A stretch of 64,000 nt of DNA from Candidatus Kapaibacterium sp. (lineage in GTDB: Bacteria; Bacteroidota; Ignavibacteria; Kapaibacteriales; UBA2268), in assembly GCA_026390695.1 (NCBI GenBank), contig JAPLFL010000052.1, positions 52,042 through 116,041 of the forward strand. The letters run 5' to 3'. The notes under the pieces were generated by a model, which worked only from the letters and a program-made list of their open reading frames with translations, did not search any database and was not told the origin of the DNA. Shown piece after piece: positions 34,924-44,459 of this stretch. Positions within the stretch are counted from its first letter, which is position 1; each line of letters opens with the position of its first letter. The translations under genes were made by a program, and so were the position numbers.

Positions 34924-35268
34924 TTATGGTACAAGAAGAATTTTTGTAAAGCCGCCGCTCACAGCCGATTCGAGAGCTCGACCATTTATTTTTGAATCGT
35001 TACCGGCAGGTTTGGCTTTACCGGATGAATCTGCAGTAATATTATCTCCCATATTTATAACAGTCGAAGATTCAACTGCAATCGTTCCCAAAGTAACAAG
35101 GGCTGCCTTTTCATTTGCGAGCCAGTTTGTTTCTGTTACACCTATTGCCTTAGTATCAGATGCACAAAGTGATCCTAAATGTGATACAAATCTGAACGCC
35201 GGTAAATCTTCGGCCGCAGTTTTTGTTATAACTTGCACCGGATCATAAGTTTTATTGTTTAAAGCCAT
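34924..35268 (-). CDS. Phage capsid decoration/DUF2190-like protein
   Basis: 114 residues, no signal peptide. ALNNKTYDPVQVITKTAAED, RFVSHLGSLC and GVTETNWLANEKAALVTLGT fit DUF2190-type proteins, small beta-rich capsid-associated proteins encoded next to the major capsid gene. It is 10 bp downstream of the capsid gene. Intact. Confidence 0.7.
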   Translation of the reverse strand: MALNNKTYDPVQVITKTAAEDLPAFRFVSHLGSLCASDTKAIGVTETNWLANEKAALVTLGTIAVESSTVINMGDNITADSSGKAKPAGNDSKINGRALESAVSGGFTKILLVP

Positions 35269-35278
35269 TTTTATTCCT

Positions 35279-36235
35279 TTATTGAATTAAATTTTCATCA
35301 TTAGTTCCTGAAATCAGATACGCTGCATCCTGGCAAGTTATCTGAACGCCGTAATTATTAGTGCAGCGAATAACTTTGATTTTACCGCCATTTTCGTAAT
35401 AAGAATCAACTTGTGGATTTCCTTCACGCTGCAAAGTATATCCGAATCCAGGATTAAATTCACTACGTACATCAGTTGAGCTCTTGTCCACATAAGCTAA
35501 TACAACATTATCGCTCCAGACATCACTGAAATTGACACCGTCATTGCTATAAACACCAAGTCCGACATGAATATCAGGAATATCAAGCAACTGGGCGAGT
35601 ATATCAGTAGTAACTTTAGAAATTCCTGCATACTTGATTCTTTCAAGTATTTTCGGATGCTGAAGCAATGCCTGATAACTTGCATCACCGATAATCATTG
35701 TATTAGGATATTTAGAAATTTTATTGCGTACAGCGGCGGCTCCTTCACGGATGATTGCTACCGGATCACTAAGGCCAGTATAATTGTTAAAGGCTGTATC
35801 GCTGGTTAAAGCAATTCTCATATCGCTTGCAAAATTTGCTGTATTTTGAACAAGATCAGCAATTTCCTTCTCCCTGCCAAGCAAAAGAATATCCATCAAC
35901 TCTTTTGACAGACGTTGTTCATAACGTAAAAATTCAGGAGTTTCTTCTTCTTCGATATAATCTACTGCAATTTCAATATCACGCTCCTTGGTTTCAAAGC
36001 TGATTAGTTGAACGTCTGCGGGTGGAATACGGTTAGAGTCTGCGCGTATTGCGCGGAATGTGTCGCGAACAACAAATGCTTCGCGACCGAAAACAGGGAT
36101 TTTCCCTTTTAATTTAGATACTTGTACAACTGGAAATAAAAGGTCGGCAACCATAGCGCCATTTGAATATCCTTGTACCAAAGTGCTCAGTACAGGATCG
36201 ACCATTCTCAGATTGTCAATTCTTGATGTTGACAT
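35279..36235 (-). CDS. Phage major capsid protein (HK97-fold, Mu-like module)
   Basis: 318 residues from the ATG at 36235, chosen because CTAAGGAGATTT precedes it; the open frame runs to 36301. Features: DPVLSTLVQGYSNGAMVADL, LFPVVQVSKLKGKIPVFGRE, an N-arm/E-loop region with EERDIEIAVDY-type acidic strands, KYPNTMIIGDASYQALLQHP and the C-terminal GYTLQREGNPQVDSYYENGG. This is the usual order in HK97-fold capsid proteins of the gpE/Mu-T-like type. It lies between the scaffold-protease gene and the decoration gene, which fixes its role. Apparently intact. Confidence 0.8.
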   Translation of the reverse strand: MSTSRIDNLRMVDPVLSTLVQGYSNGAMVADLLFPVVQVSKLKGKIPVFGREAFVVRDTFRAIRADSNRIPPADVQLISFETKERDIEIAVDYIEEEETPEFLRYEQRLSKELMDILLLGREKEIADLVQNTANFASDMRIALTSDTAFNNYTGLSDPVAIIREGAAAVRNKISKYPNTMIIGDASYQALLQHPKILERIKYAGISKVTTDILAQLLDIPDIHVGLGVYSNDGVNFSDVWSDNVVLAYVDKSSTDVRSEFNPGFGYTLQREGNPQVDSYYENGGKIKVIRCTNNYGVQITCQDAAYLISGTNDENLIQ

Positions 36236-36340
36236 AAATCTCCTTAGATTTTGAAAAAAAATATCAAGTTCAATAATTCGAATGTGTTCTTTATTAATCA
36301 ACTGAACGACATTACTTGACTAACTATTTCATTGAACTTA

Positions 36341-37420
36341 TCAGATAAAATACTCAAGCTCGCGGCTTGCTGTGCATGTGGCTTCTTCATACGATAGACC
36401 GGGTGTGATTGACTGGATTTCAAGTGCCTTTTCATGAATTTTTAATCTTTCAGGTGATACGTTTTTGGATTTGAATTCAAATCTCTTTTGTTTTTCATTT
36501 GTTTTAGTTTTTACGGCAAATTCTTTAGGAAAAAATGCCGGTTTTAATGATAAGAGGAAGTTTTCTATTTGTTCAACAATAGGGTACTCCTCGCTGAAGT
36601 TTGCCACTTTTTTATTTATTTCTGTTAAAATATGTGAATGTTCTAATATATCTATTAATTTATCTGCCGAAGCCGGAGTGATGATTGCACCATCTGGATT
36701 TTCGATTAATGAATTTGCAAATTCACGAAAATTCTTCAATCGAGCCTCTTTTTCAGTTAAATTCAATTTGTTTAATATAATCTGATTTTGTGTTTCCAAT
36801 CTGATATTTGCTTCGGCAAACTCAATCAGTTTTTGTTTAGTTTCATCAAAGTCGTTTGTTGCTTGTTCCATAGTTTCACTTTTGCAATTAGTTTCTGAAA
36901 ATTCTTCTTTATCTTTGTTTTTTTCTGTTTCATTATCCGGTATAATTTCTTCATTACTGATTAAGCATTCATCAACTTGAAAATCAACTTCAGTTGATGT
37001 AAACTCAAAAATCTTTTCATTTTTGTTTTCCTCAAAAACTGCTGCTGATAAGTCATTCAGTTCTTTAACAGCCGGACGGACGGCTCCCAGCACTCCAATA
37101 TGTCGAAGCATACTATCAGGATAAAGTGAAATCGAAACTTGCTTATACGCACCTTTCTGAATATCACCCCATAAATCAACCGATAAATCCTTTATTTTGG
37201 CATATAGTTTTTTCCCTCGAACTGCCAGACGCTCAACCCAGCCATAAGCAGGGTCACTATCGGTAGGATGACCTTTCACAAGCGGGGCAAGCATATTATC
37301 CGAACCACTGATCTTTGAATTATATTTTTCAGCAATAAGATTTAGCTTACTTGCATCAAAATTTTCAGTATATCCATGTTTATCGGTATGAACTCCTGTT
37401 TTAAACACTTCTATCCACAT
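36341..37420 (-). CDS. Mu gpI-like head maturation protease and scaffold
   Basis: 359 residues. The first 130 residues match Mu-like prophage I protein: VFKTGVHTDKHGYTENFDAS, APLVKGHPTDSDPAYGWVER, QKGAYKQVSISLYPDSMLRH and LGAVRPAVKEL. The middle and end are charged and helical (KQKLIEFAEANIRLETQNQI), as expected for the scaffold part. It is the first gene of the head module; transcription would start right of 37420. A probable serine protease by family; I do not assign the catalytic residue with certainty. Confidence 0.8.
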   Translation of the reverse strand: MWIEVFKTGVHTDKHGYTENFDASKLNLIAEKYNSKISGSDNMLAPLVKGHPTDSDPAYGWVERLAVRGKKLYAKIKDLSVDLWGDIQKGAYKQVSISLYPDSMLRHIGVLGAVRPAVKELNDLSAAVFEENKNEKIFEFTSTEVDFQVDECLISNEEIIPDNETEKNKDKEEFSETNCKSETMEQATNDFDETKQKLIEFAEANIRLETQNQIILNKLNLTEKEARLKNFREFANSLIENPDGAIITPASADKLIDILEHSHILTEINKKVANFSEEYPIVEQIENFLLSLKPAFFPKEFAVKTKTNEKQKRFEFKSKNVSPERLKIHEKALEIQSITPGLSYEEATCTASRELEYFI

Positions 37421-37656
37421 TTTTACCTCTTTTTAATAATTGAACAAAATTACAATACAAAATTAAGTAGAGTAGAGATTCATGTAAAGTAAAGCACTCA
37501 CAAACAACTCATAAACGACATTAAAAAAATTTTACAGAATATTTTGAAAAATAATGAACAAACTATTTTGGTAAAAAGTTTCGTTAATAGATATATTTAT
37601 ACAATAATAATAATAAATATTCGGTCATCATTTTTTTAATAATTGTTTATATAGCC

Positions 37657-40600
37657 ATGAACTTAAAATTTAATATTCTCGTCGCAATTTTTCTCTCGGC
37701 AATCGCTCTGAGAGCAGAAATACCTAATTATGATCACGATGCATATCCGGGATTAGACGCCCCTATGCCACTTTTACGTGATCAGGCGTTTATGAAGCCG
37801 AGGCTTTTTCCTTTCACCGAATTAGCTCCAAATGTTCGGCAAAAAGCCATAGCACAGTCTCAAGCTATGTATTCCAATAAAAATAGTCGTGCTCTGCAAG
37901 CAGCACAACAAAATGAGTGGCGATGTATTGGCCCTGATAATATAGGCGGAAGAGTTAAATCTCTTGCAGTACATCCTAAAAATCCCGATTTAGTCTATGC
38001 TGCCGCGGCTGCAGGAGGAATTTGGCGTTCTTCAGATGCAGGTAGTAATTGGTCTCCGATATTTGATTTTGAGAGCTCTATTGCATTTGGCGGTTTATCC
38101 ATTGATCCAAATAATCCTAATATAATATACGCTGGCAGCGGAGAAGCCGTCAATGGCGGTGGAAATACTATTTATTTAGGCTCTGGAGTTTATAAATCCA
38201 TTGATGGAGGCAATAACTGGTCTTTATTAGGTTTATCATCTGTTGGTGCGGTATCGAAAATATTTGTTCATCCGAAAAATTCAAACTTGATAGTTCTTGG
38301 AGCAATAACAAGTAGTGCCGGTTTTTGGAAATCAACTGACGCAGGGCTAACTTGGAAGCGGACTTTCACAAGTAATGTTTCGGATGTATCGATTAATCCT
38401 AATGATCCGAACGAATTTATTATTGGTGTTGAAGGAAAAGGTGTTTATTTTTCAAATGACGTTGGAGAGACATGGACATTAAAAAATACCGGTATTTCCG
38501 GTGATCCGGGAAGAGTATCAGTTCAGATGGCAGGATCAAAGCCAAATATTTATTATATGCTATCTGAAATCGGTGGTAACGGAGTTATTTACAAAACAAC
38601 AGACAAAGGCAATAACTGGTATCTGATGAGAGATTTCGGACAGGGAATATTTTATGTAGCCAGTCAGAGTCAAGCATTTTACGATAATTATTTATGTGTA
38701 CATCCGACAAATGAAAATTATGTATTAATTGGTGGAATTGATACCTGGCAGAGTACTGATGCAGGTAACTCTTGGGGAAATGTAACAAACTCTTACTCCA
38801 GTGGCGGCTATAATCACCCGGACCAACATTGTGCCTGCTTTGCACCATCAAATCCTGACAGAGTATATCTCGGAAACGACGGTGGTGTTTTCAAAAGCGA
38901 TAACGCCGGTGGCCAGTGGTATAGAATAAATAATAATCTTGCTATTACTCAATATTACGGACTTGCTATTGATAATACTAAACAGGACCTTACTTTCGGA
39001 GGTTCGCAGGATAACGGAACGAGTGGTTCGTTAAATAATAGCTTGCAGTGGAGTGGCGTTGTAGGCGGAGATGGATTTAAAGTTCTTGTACATCCGAAAA
39101 ATCCGAATATTTTATTTGGAGAAAACCCCAATGGTGCTTTATTCAGGGTTGATATGGCAAAAGGTTCGGTAACATCCATCACATCCGGTATTCCATCTAC
39201 TGATGGCGGAGAGTGGTGTGCCCCGTTTGCTTATGATGGAGAATACGGTTATATGTACCACGGAAGACACAATATGTATCGCTCACAAAATAGTGGATCA
39301 AGTTGGACGATTTGTAAAGGAACGAAAAAGAATTCGACCTATACTGCAATAGACTTTTCAAAAGTATCTCCTGAATTTGTTATGGCAGGGAATGCAATTG
39401 GAAATATTGTTCTTTCGACTGATGCCGGTGATACATGGTCACAGATAGCCGGAAATGGCTTAGTAAGCCGTTATGTTAATTCAATTGCATTTTCAATAAG
39501 AAATGCAAAAACTGTCTATGTAGGATTTTCAGGATATGGTTCTCCACATATATTCAAATCAACTGATTTAGGCACAAGTTGGTCAAACTTAAGTTATGGC
39601 TTGCCGGATGTTCCGGTTAATTCAATAGCTCTGCATCCTGAAAAAGAGGGGGTAATTACAATTGCGACCGATATTGGAGTTTATATCTCATTTAACGATG
39701 GACAAACATGGTGTCCTTTCGGAAGAAGTTTGCCAAACTCACCAGTACGAGAGGTTGCATTTCATACAAACAGGACAGTTCTGCCTCAATTAGTTTTAAG
39801 AGCAGCAACTTTCGGTCGGTCAATGTGGGAAATAGACGTGCCTAATGATGCACCAAGCGAACCTGCAATAATTGTTCCTTCAGGTGGAGAAGTTATGGTT
39901 AGTTCAACAACTCAGCAAATAAAATGGTATGGATTTACAACTCCTGTACTTATTGATTATACAACCGATAACGGAGCCAGTTGGCGCTCTGTTTGCAATG
40001 GTTGCTCTGGAAACTCCTTTGATTGGATTGTTGCTAATACAAGTTGTGAAACTGCAAAAATGAGGTTCCGCTCTGCGGTAGATAATACACAGGAAAAATT
40101 ATCAAATTATTTCACGATAAAAAGAAAATCTAAAGGATCAATCATTGCCAATGGTGGCGTTTCTTTCGTTCCTTATGGAATAGCCTTTGACAGAAAAAAT
40201 AGTCTCTGGACAACAAGTTTTTATAGTAACGAATTACGTAAATTAAATACAAGTACTTTCTTTACTGAAAAAACTATTACCCTACCAGGAGATAGTCTAT
40301 TTACTGATATAGCTATGGATAGAGATAATGGTATTCTATATGTTCACAGACAAGATCCTCCGGGTGGTGCAGGAGGAAAAATTTTAACTCTGGATACAAA
40401 CGGGAAACTTATTAATCAATTTGCAAGCCCAGCAAAAGTATATCCAATCGGTCTTGAGTATATTGATGGGTTTCTTTATGCTGCAGATCGTGACGGAGTA
40501 CAGAAAATTTATAAACTTGATCCGAAAACCGGTGCTGAATTGTCAAATTGCAACAATCCTTATCAATTGAACTATGGCCCTCGTGGCTTAGGATATGACG

Positions 40601-41148
40601 GAAGCCAATACATTTATCAGGTTTGCACTTATTTTCCGGCAACTGGATCTCCACTTGCAGAATCATTAATGCTTAGGATGAACAAATCCACACCAAATGT
40701 AGAATACGATAGGATGACCCTTGATGGCCCTTATGGAATAATTAATGCACGTGGTATTGATGTTGACCCGGAAACTAAAGATTTCTGGATTACAGATTTT
40801 GGAGGAAATATTTTCAAAATTGCCGGATTTAATACTGTGGTTGAAGTTGAAGAACCAGCCACTCCTAATTCGGCAGCTAAAGACATTCTTGCTAATATCT
40901 ATCCTAATCCTGCCAGCGATTATTTTAACTTTTCCATTGAAAAAGTTTATTTAAAAGGTCAATATAAAATAGAAATAGCCGATATATACGGAGAGATTAT
41001 TGGTACGTTTTTTGATAAATATTTAGATGAGTTAAGTCCGCTCTTTGTTAGTGTAAAAACCAATACAATTAGTGCTGGAGTGTATAATGTGATTTTAACA
41101 GTGGACGGAAAAAAAGTTAATAATGAAAAGATAGAAATTATTCGGTAA
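37657..41148 (+). CDS. Large T9SS sortilin-like/BNR propeller protein
   Basis: 1163 residues with a signal peptide (NLKFNILVAIFLSAIALRAE). Residues about 85-730 form VPS10/sortilin-like propellers with many Asp-box turns (SSDAGSNWS, SIDGGNNWS, STDAGLTWK, TTDKGNNWY). A short Ig-like stretch follows (PVLIDYTTDNGASWRSVCNG), then a second NHL/SGL-like propeller (ITLPGDSLFTDIAMDRDNGI, FWITDFGGNIFKIAG). The C-terminus is a sorting domain (IYPNPASDYFNF ... SAGVYNVILTVDGKK). Likely a secreted hydrolase or binding protein. Only 4 bp separate its stop from the motB start, so they are probably co-transcribed. Confidence 0.85.
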   Translation: MNLKFNILVAIFLSAIALRAEIPNYDHDAYPGLDAPMPLLRDQAFMKPRLFPFTELAPNVRQKAIAQSQAMYSNKNSRALQAAQQNEWRCIGPDNIGGRVKSLAVHPKNPDLVYAAAAAGGIWRSSDAGSNWSPIFDFESSIAFGGLSIDPNNPNIIYAGSGEAVNGGGNTIYLGSGVYKSIDGGNNWSLLGLSSVGAVSKIFVHPKNSNLIVLGAITSSAGFWKSTDAGLTWKRTFTSNVSDVSINPNDPNEFIIGVEGKGVYFSNDVGETWTLKNTGISGDPGRVSVQMAGSKPNIYYMLSEIGGNGVIYKTTDKGNNWYLMRDFGQGIFYVASQSQAFYDNYLCVHPTNENYVLIGGIDTWQSTDAGNSWGNVTNSYSSGGYNHPDQHCACFAPSNPDRVYLGNDGGVFKSDNAGGQWYRINNNLAITQYYGLAIDNTKQDLTFGGSQDNGTSGSLNNSLQWSGVVGGDGFKVLVHPKNPNILFGENPNGALFRVDMAKGSVTSITSGIPSTDGGEWCAPFAYDGEYGYMYHGRHNMYRSQNSGSSWTICKGTKKNSTYTAIDFSKVSPEFVMAGNAIGNIVLSTDAGDTWSQIAGNGLVSRYVNSIAFSIRNAKTVYVGFSGYGSPHIFKSTDLGTSWSNLSYGLPDVPVNSIALHPEKEGVITIATDIGVYISFNDGQTWCPFGRSLPNSPVREVAFHTNRTVLPQLVLRAATFGRSMWEIDVPNDAPSEPAIIVPSGGEVMVSSTTQQIKWYGFTTPVLIDYTTDNGASWRSVCNGCSGNSFDWIVANTSCETAKMRFRSAVDNTQEKLSNYFTIKRKSKGSIIANGGVSFVPYGIAFDRKNSLWTTSFYSNELRKLNTSTFFTEKTITLPGDSLFTDIAMDRDNGILYVHRQDPPGGAGGKILTLDTNGKLINQFASPAKVYPIGLEYIDGFLYAADRDGVQKIYKLDPKTGAELSNCNNPYQLNYGPRGLGYDGSQYIYQVCTYFPATGSPLAESLMLRMNKSTPNVEYDRMTLDGPYGIINARGIDVDPETKDFWITDFGGNIFKIAGFNTVVEVEEPATPNSAAKDILANIYPNPASDYFNFSIEKVYLKGQYKIEIADIYGEIIGTFFDKYLDELSPLFVSVKTNTISAGVYNVILTVDGKKVNNEKIEIIR

Positions 41149-41152
41149 AACT

Positions 41153-41935
41153 ATGTTATTTAAGAAAAATCAAGAACATAATGAAGATGGATCACCGGAT
41201 AGGTACTTGATTACTTATTCTGATTTAATTACATTACTTCTTGGACTTTTTGTAATTTTGTATGCCATTTCAAAAATTGATGAATCAAAATATTCAAAAG
41301 TATCGGAGGCTTTCAGCTCGGCATTTAAGAATAAAGATAAACCCGCATTTAATAGTCATAACGGAACATTGCCTGGCTTCAAGAATAGTGTCCCAGAGCC
41401 TATTGCACCACCATCAGGTAAATCATTGGAAGATATTGCCAAAGAATCAAGTGAAAAATTCAGTACTTTAATAGAAAAGAAATTATTAGAAATAAAATTG
41501 ACTTCTAATGGTTTATTAATTACCTTCCCAGAAAAATTATTATTTCATTCCGGAAAAGCCGATATTCAAAAAGCTGGTCTGGATGTCCTTGATTCATTAA
41601 GTAAAATCTTAGCTGGAATTACATTTCTTATCTCAATCGACGGCCATACAGATTCCGATCCGATTTCAAATGCACTGTTTCCTTCAAACTGGCATCTATC
41701 CACAATGAGGGCAGCTAATGTAGGTTATTTTTTAATTAAAAAGGGGGTTCAGGAATCAAGTATGAAAATCTCAGGTTACTCCGACCAGAGGCCGGTATCC
41801 GATAATTCAACTCTTGATGGAAAGGCAAAAAACAGAAGAGTTGAAATGAATATTAGTCAACTTCCCTCAAATGCACCATCTGCTCAGGGTTATGCTAAGG
41901 AAGATTCATCAAAAAGTTCACAATTAAATAAATAG
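41153..41935 (+). CDS. motB: MotB-like stator protein with OmpA domain
   Basis: 260 residues. A single membrane segment near the N-terminus (YLITYSDLITLLLGLFVILY) contains the conserved proton-binding Asp of MotB. The C-terminal OmpA-like peptidoglycan-binding domain has FHSGKADIQKAGLDVLDSL, ISIDGHTDSDPI and KNRRVEMNI. It anchors the stator that powers flagellar rotation. motA is not in the window. It follows a T9SS gene by 4 bp and precedes fliW by 95 bp. Confidence 0.88.
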   Translation: MLFKKNQEHNEDGSPDRYLITYSDLITLLLGLFVILYAISKIDESKYSKVSEAFSSAFKNKDKPAFNSHNGTLPGFKNSVPEPIAPPSGKSLEDIAKESSEKFSTLIEKKLLEIKLTSNGLLITFPEKLLFHSGKADIQKAGLDVLDSLSKILAGITFLISIDGHTDSDPISNALFPSNWHLSTMRAANVGYFLIKKGVQESSMKISGYSDQRPVSDNSTLDGKAKNRRVEMNISQLPSNAPSAQGYAKEDSSKSSQLNK

Positions 41936-42030
41936 TTTTTTATGTTTGAAATAAATTAATTATTTTTGTAGTTTGGTATTAATGGATTTAAAATTTAGGT
42001 TCTTATAAAAATAAAACATTGAAAGAAAAT

Positions 42031-42474
42031 ATGAGTGCTGAGGCAACTGATAAGGTTAGGACAATAAAAAATTCTCAATTCGGGGAACTGGAAGTTCACC
42101 CCGAATATATATTTTTCTTCCCTAACGGTTTGCTCGGATTCGATGACTTGCACGAATTTATATTAATAAATGAGGAAGAAACCGAACCTTTTAAATGGCT
42201 GCTCTCCCTGGCAGAGCCTGAAATCGGATTTCCACTATTGTCACCGTGGCATATTGATTTAGCTTATGATCCCGGTGATATTTTTAATGTAAAAACTCAA
42301 GCCTTATTTGTGGTAGTTACTCTTGAAAATACCAATGGCTCTATGACTGCTAATTTTAAAGCACCATTGATTTTTGATATTGATAAACAGGAAGGTCATC
42401 AGGTAATTTTACCATCGGATAAATTTTCTCCAACTCACATCATTGCGCAAACTACTCAGCAGCAAAATAAATAA
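42031..42474 (+). CDS. fliW: Flagellar assembly factor FliW
   Basis: 147 residues from the ATG at 42031 (a TTG start lies at 42019). FliW signatures: FGELEVHPEYIFFFPNGLLG, FDDLHEFILINEEETEPFKW, LLSLAEPEIGFPLLSPWHI and VKTQALFVVVTLEN. FliW binds flagellin and the translational repressor CsrA, linking flagellin level to its translation. csrA is 18 bp downstream, the classical arrangement. Confidence 0.93.
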   Translation: MSAEATDKVRTIKNSQFGELEVHPEYIFFFPNGLLGFDDLHEFILINEEETEPFKWLLSLAEPEIGFPLLSPWHIDLAYDPGDIFNVKTQALFVVVTLENTNGSMTANFKAPLIFDIDKQEGHQVILPSDKFSPTHIIAQTTQQQNK

Positions 42475-42492
42475 AACCATGGAAGGGATTTT

Positions 42493-42816
42493 ATGTTAGT
42501 TCTATCAAGGAAAATAGGCGAAGTTATCACAGTAGGGACTCAAGTTAAAATTACAATTTTAAGTTTTGATAGAGGGGTTGTCAGACTCGGTATAGAAGCG
42601 CCAAAATCAATCCCCGTTCATAGAAAAGAAGTGCATGATAAGATTATTGAAATGAATAGAAATGCCGCTAAAACAGAACTTGCAGCTTTAAAACTGGCAA
42701 TGTCAAAAACAGGAATGAGCTTTATGAAAAAAAATGAGCCTGAAATAATTGCTCCAAGTGTTAAGCTCGGAAATGTGCTTAATAAAAAGAGCAAAAAGGA
42801 TACTAAAACAATTTAA
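42493..42816 (+). CDS. csrA: Carbon storage regulator CsrA, C-terminally extended
   Basis: 107 residues; CsrA is normally about 60-75. The N-terminal core is canonical: MLVLSRKIGEVITVG, VKITILSFDRGVVRLGIEAP and IPVHRKEVHDKI. The extra 45 residues are lysine-rich and include a segment ALKLAMSKTGMSFMKKN. CsrA binds GGA motifs in mRNA leaders. Together with FliW it controls flagellin synthesis. The long tail could affect FliW binding, which is inference. Confidence 0.93.
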   Translation: MLVLSRKIGEVITVGTQVKITILSFDRGVVRLGIEAPKSIPVHRKEVHDKIIEMNRNAAKTELAALKLAMSKTGMSFMKKNEPEIIAPSVKLGNVLNKKSKKDTKTI

Positions 42817-42828
42817 TGTGAGATATAT

Positions 42829-43446
42829 ATGAAAGACTTTTCAGTACTAATAATTGATGACGATATCTGGATGCAGAGAATTTTATCCAAAACTCTCGAA
42901 GGGTTTGGATTTAAACGCACTTTGCTTGCATCAAACGGATTTGATGGAATTGCTCTTGCTGTTGAACACGTACCGTCAATCATTATTTGCGATATCCTTA
43001 TGCCTGATCTTAATGGACATCTTACACTAAGAGTATTAAAATCGATAAATAAAACTAAGAATATACCTGTTCTTATGGTTTCTGCTCTATCTGATGTTGA
43101 AAATTTAGGGTTATCCGTCAAAAGTGGCGCTGCTGGCTATATATCAAAACCTTTTACCAGAATGACTGTGTTTGATAAATTAGCTAATGTTATCGGTAGA
43201 GACGAACTTGAAATGATTTCCCGCGGTGAATCTGTACCTTATAATGATGAAGATCATCTTGCAGAAACACAGACTTATACGAGTTATGAAAAGCCTGTTG
43301 AATATTCTACCAGCGTATTTGATGATAACAGTCCCAGCCAAACTGCTTCTGCAAGCAGCTCTGACAGTCCGGCTGATAAATATCAGGAAGACGAGAAGAA
43401 AAGCATTGAATCAATCAAGAAGCTTTTATTAAAGAATAAAAAATAG
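42829..43446 (+). CDS. Single-domain response regulator with charged tail
   Basis: 205 residues. A receiver domain covers about residues 1-125: acidic pocket LIIDDDIWMQ, phosphoacceptor region IICDILMPDLNG, MVSALSD and the conserved Lys in YISKPFTRM. The remaining 80 residues are Ser/Asp/Glu-rich (SSSDSPADKYQEDEKKS) and end in a lysine-rich helix, with no DNA-binding or enzymatic domain visible. It lies 12 bp after csrA, so it may regulate motility by protein contact. The cognate kinase is not in the window. Confidence 0.85.
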   Translation: MKDFSVLIIDDDIWMQRILSKTLEGFGFKRTLLASNGFDGIALAVEHVPSIIICDILMPDLNGHLTLRVLKSINKTKNIPVLMVSALSDVENLGLSVKSGAAGYISKPFTRMTVFDKLANVIGRDELEMISRGESVPYNDEDHLAETQTYTSYEKPVEYSTSVFDDNSPSQTASASSSDSPADKYQEDEKKSIESIKKLLLKNKK

Positions 43447-43489
43447 AAATATAATTTATATTAAGTCTAATAATTAATTACAATTTTGT

Positions 43490-43539
43490 CAGACGAGGAC
43501 GTATAACCTACTTTGCAGTAGAACAGACGTCCTCGTCTG
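43490..43539. repeat. Stem-loop related to MITE-like family B core
   Basis: The arms CAGACGAGGACGT (43490-43502) and ACGTCCTCGTCTG (43527-43539) are perfectly complementary. The loop holds ACCTACTTTGCAGTAGAACAG, similar to the interior of the family B elements at 12 kb, but the family B terminal repeats are absent. Confidence 0.75.
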
Positions 43540-43584
43540 TTTTGTTGTAAATATTTATTTGATATTATATAATAAAAAATTATA

Positions 43585-43618
43585 AAAATCCGCTATTGAT
43601 GCCATTAGCGGATTTTTT
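43585..43618 (+). terminator. Intrinsic terminator
   Basis: AAAATCCGCTA and TAGCGGATTTT form an 11-bp stem followed by more T residues. It lies 140 bp past the response regulator and would end the motB-fliW-csrA transcript. Confidence 0.8.
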
Positions 43619-43619
43619 C

Positions 43620-44459
43620 TTAATACTTAATAAACTTCCGAACTTGCTGTCCCACTTTGATAAAATAAACCCCGGCTGAGAGCGCAGAAACATCTATTTG
43701 TACAGATTCGGTATTAGTAGAATTTATATTAATCAATTTTTCTCCTTCAAGAGAATATTTTTAAAGATGTGCAGTCAGAGCCATATATTAAAAGTTTATC
43801 TATTACAGGATTTGGAGTGATTAAAAGTTGATTATTTTGTTCTTCTACACTATTTGTACATTCACCACCACTATCAGTATAATAAAGAACTCCATCAGCG
43901 CTATAAGCCCATCCATGGTTTCATCGACGAAGTAAACCTCCCATAAAGAAGTCTTTGTCAATAATGCTTTGCTGATACCAGTTTACACCTGTATCAGTTG
44001 TTTTATAGATGAATCTGAATGATTAAGGCTGTTTTCACAAGCAAGCCATCCTGTTTTATTATTAATAAAAAACATATCATGATTTGATATACTTGAATCA
44101 GAAGAAGTTTGTGGATTTATCCAGTCCTGTCCTTGTTTGCTTGTTTTCATTACAATTCAATCTCTTGCAACTAAAGCGCTTAATTTGATGGAAAAGAGAA
44201 TTATTGTGAAGGAATAAGGCATATTTAACTTTTTCCTGTTCAAAATATAAGTAGTGTCCTCATATTTATAGCCATTAAAAATATTGCAATTATTACCGCA
44301 TAACCAGATATTAATTGAGTCAAAATAGGAAATTGAAGTAAGATAAAAATAATATCCACCCGAATTTGATGAATATACAGTTTTAAATCCATCATTACTC
44401 AGATGGGAATCGGGTAGTTGTATGTCTATGGATTTTCCACCGATAAATATTCCTTTCAA
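43620..44459 (-). pseudogene. Decayed T9SS Ycf48-like propeller gene
   Basis: Pieces in different minus-strand frames align with one degenerate gene. An intact-looking 5' piece (44157-44459) contains GFKTVYSSNSGGYYFYLTS and INIWLCGNNCNIF. A middle piece reads GQDWINPQTSSDSSISNHDM. The 3' piece ends in sorting-domain strands LLITPNPVIDKLLIYG and IDVSALSAGVYFIKVGQQ, with the stop at 43620-43622. At least two frameshifts and two in-frame stops separate them. Confidence 0.75.
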
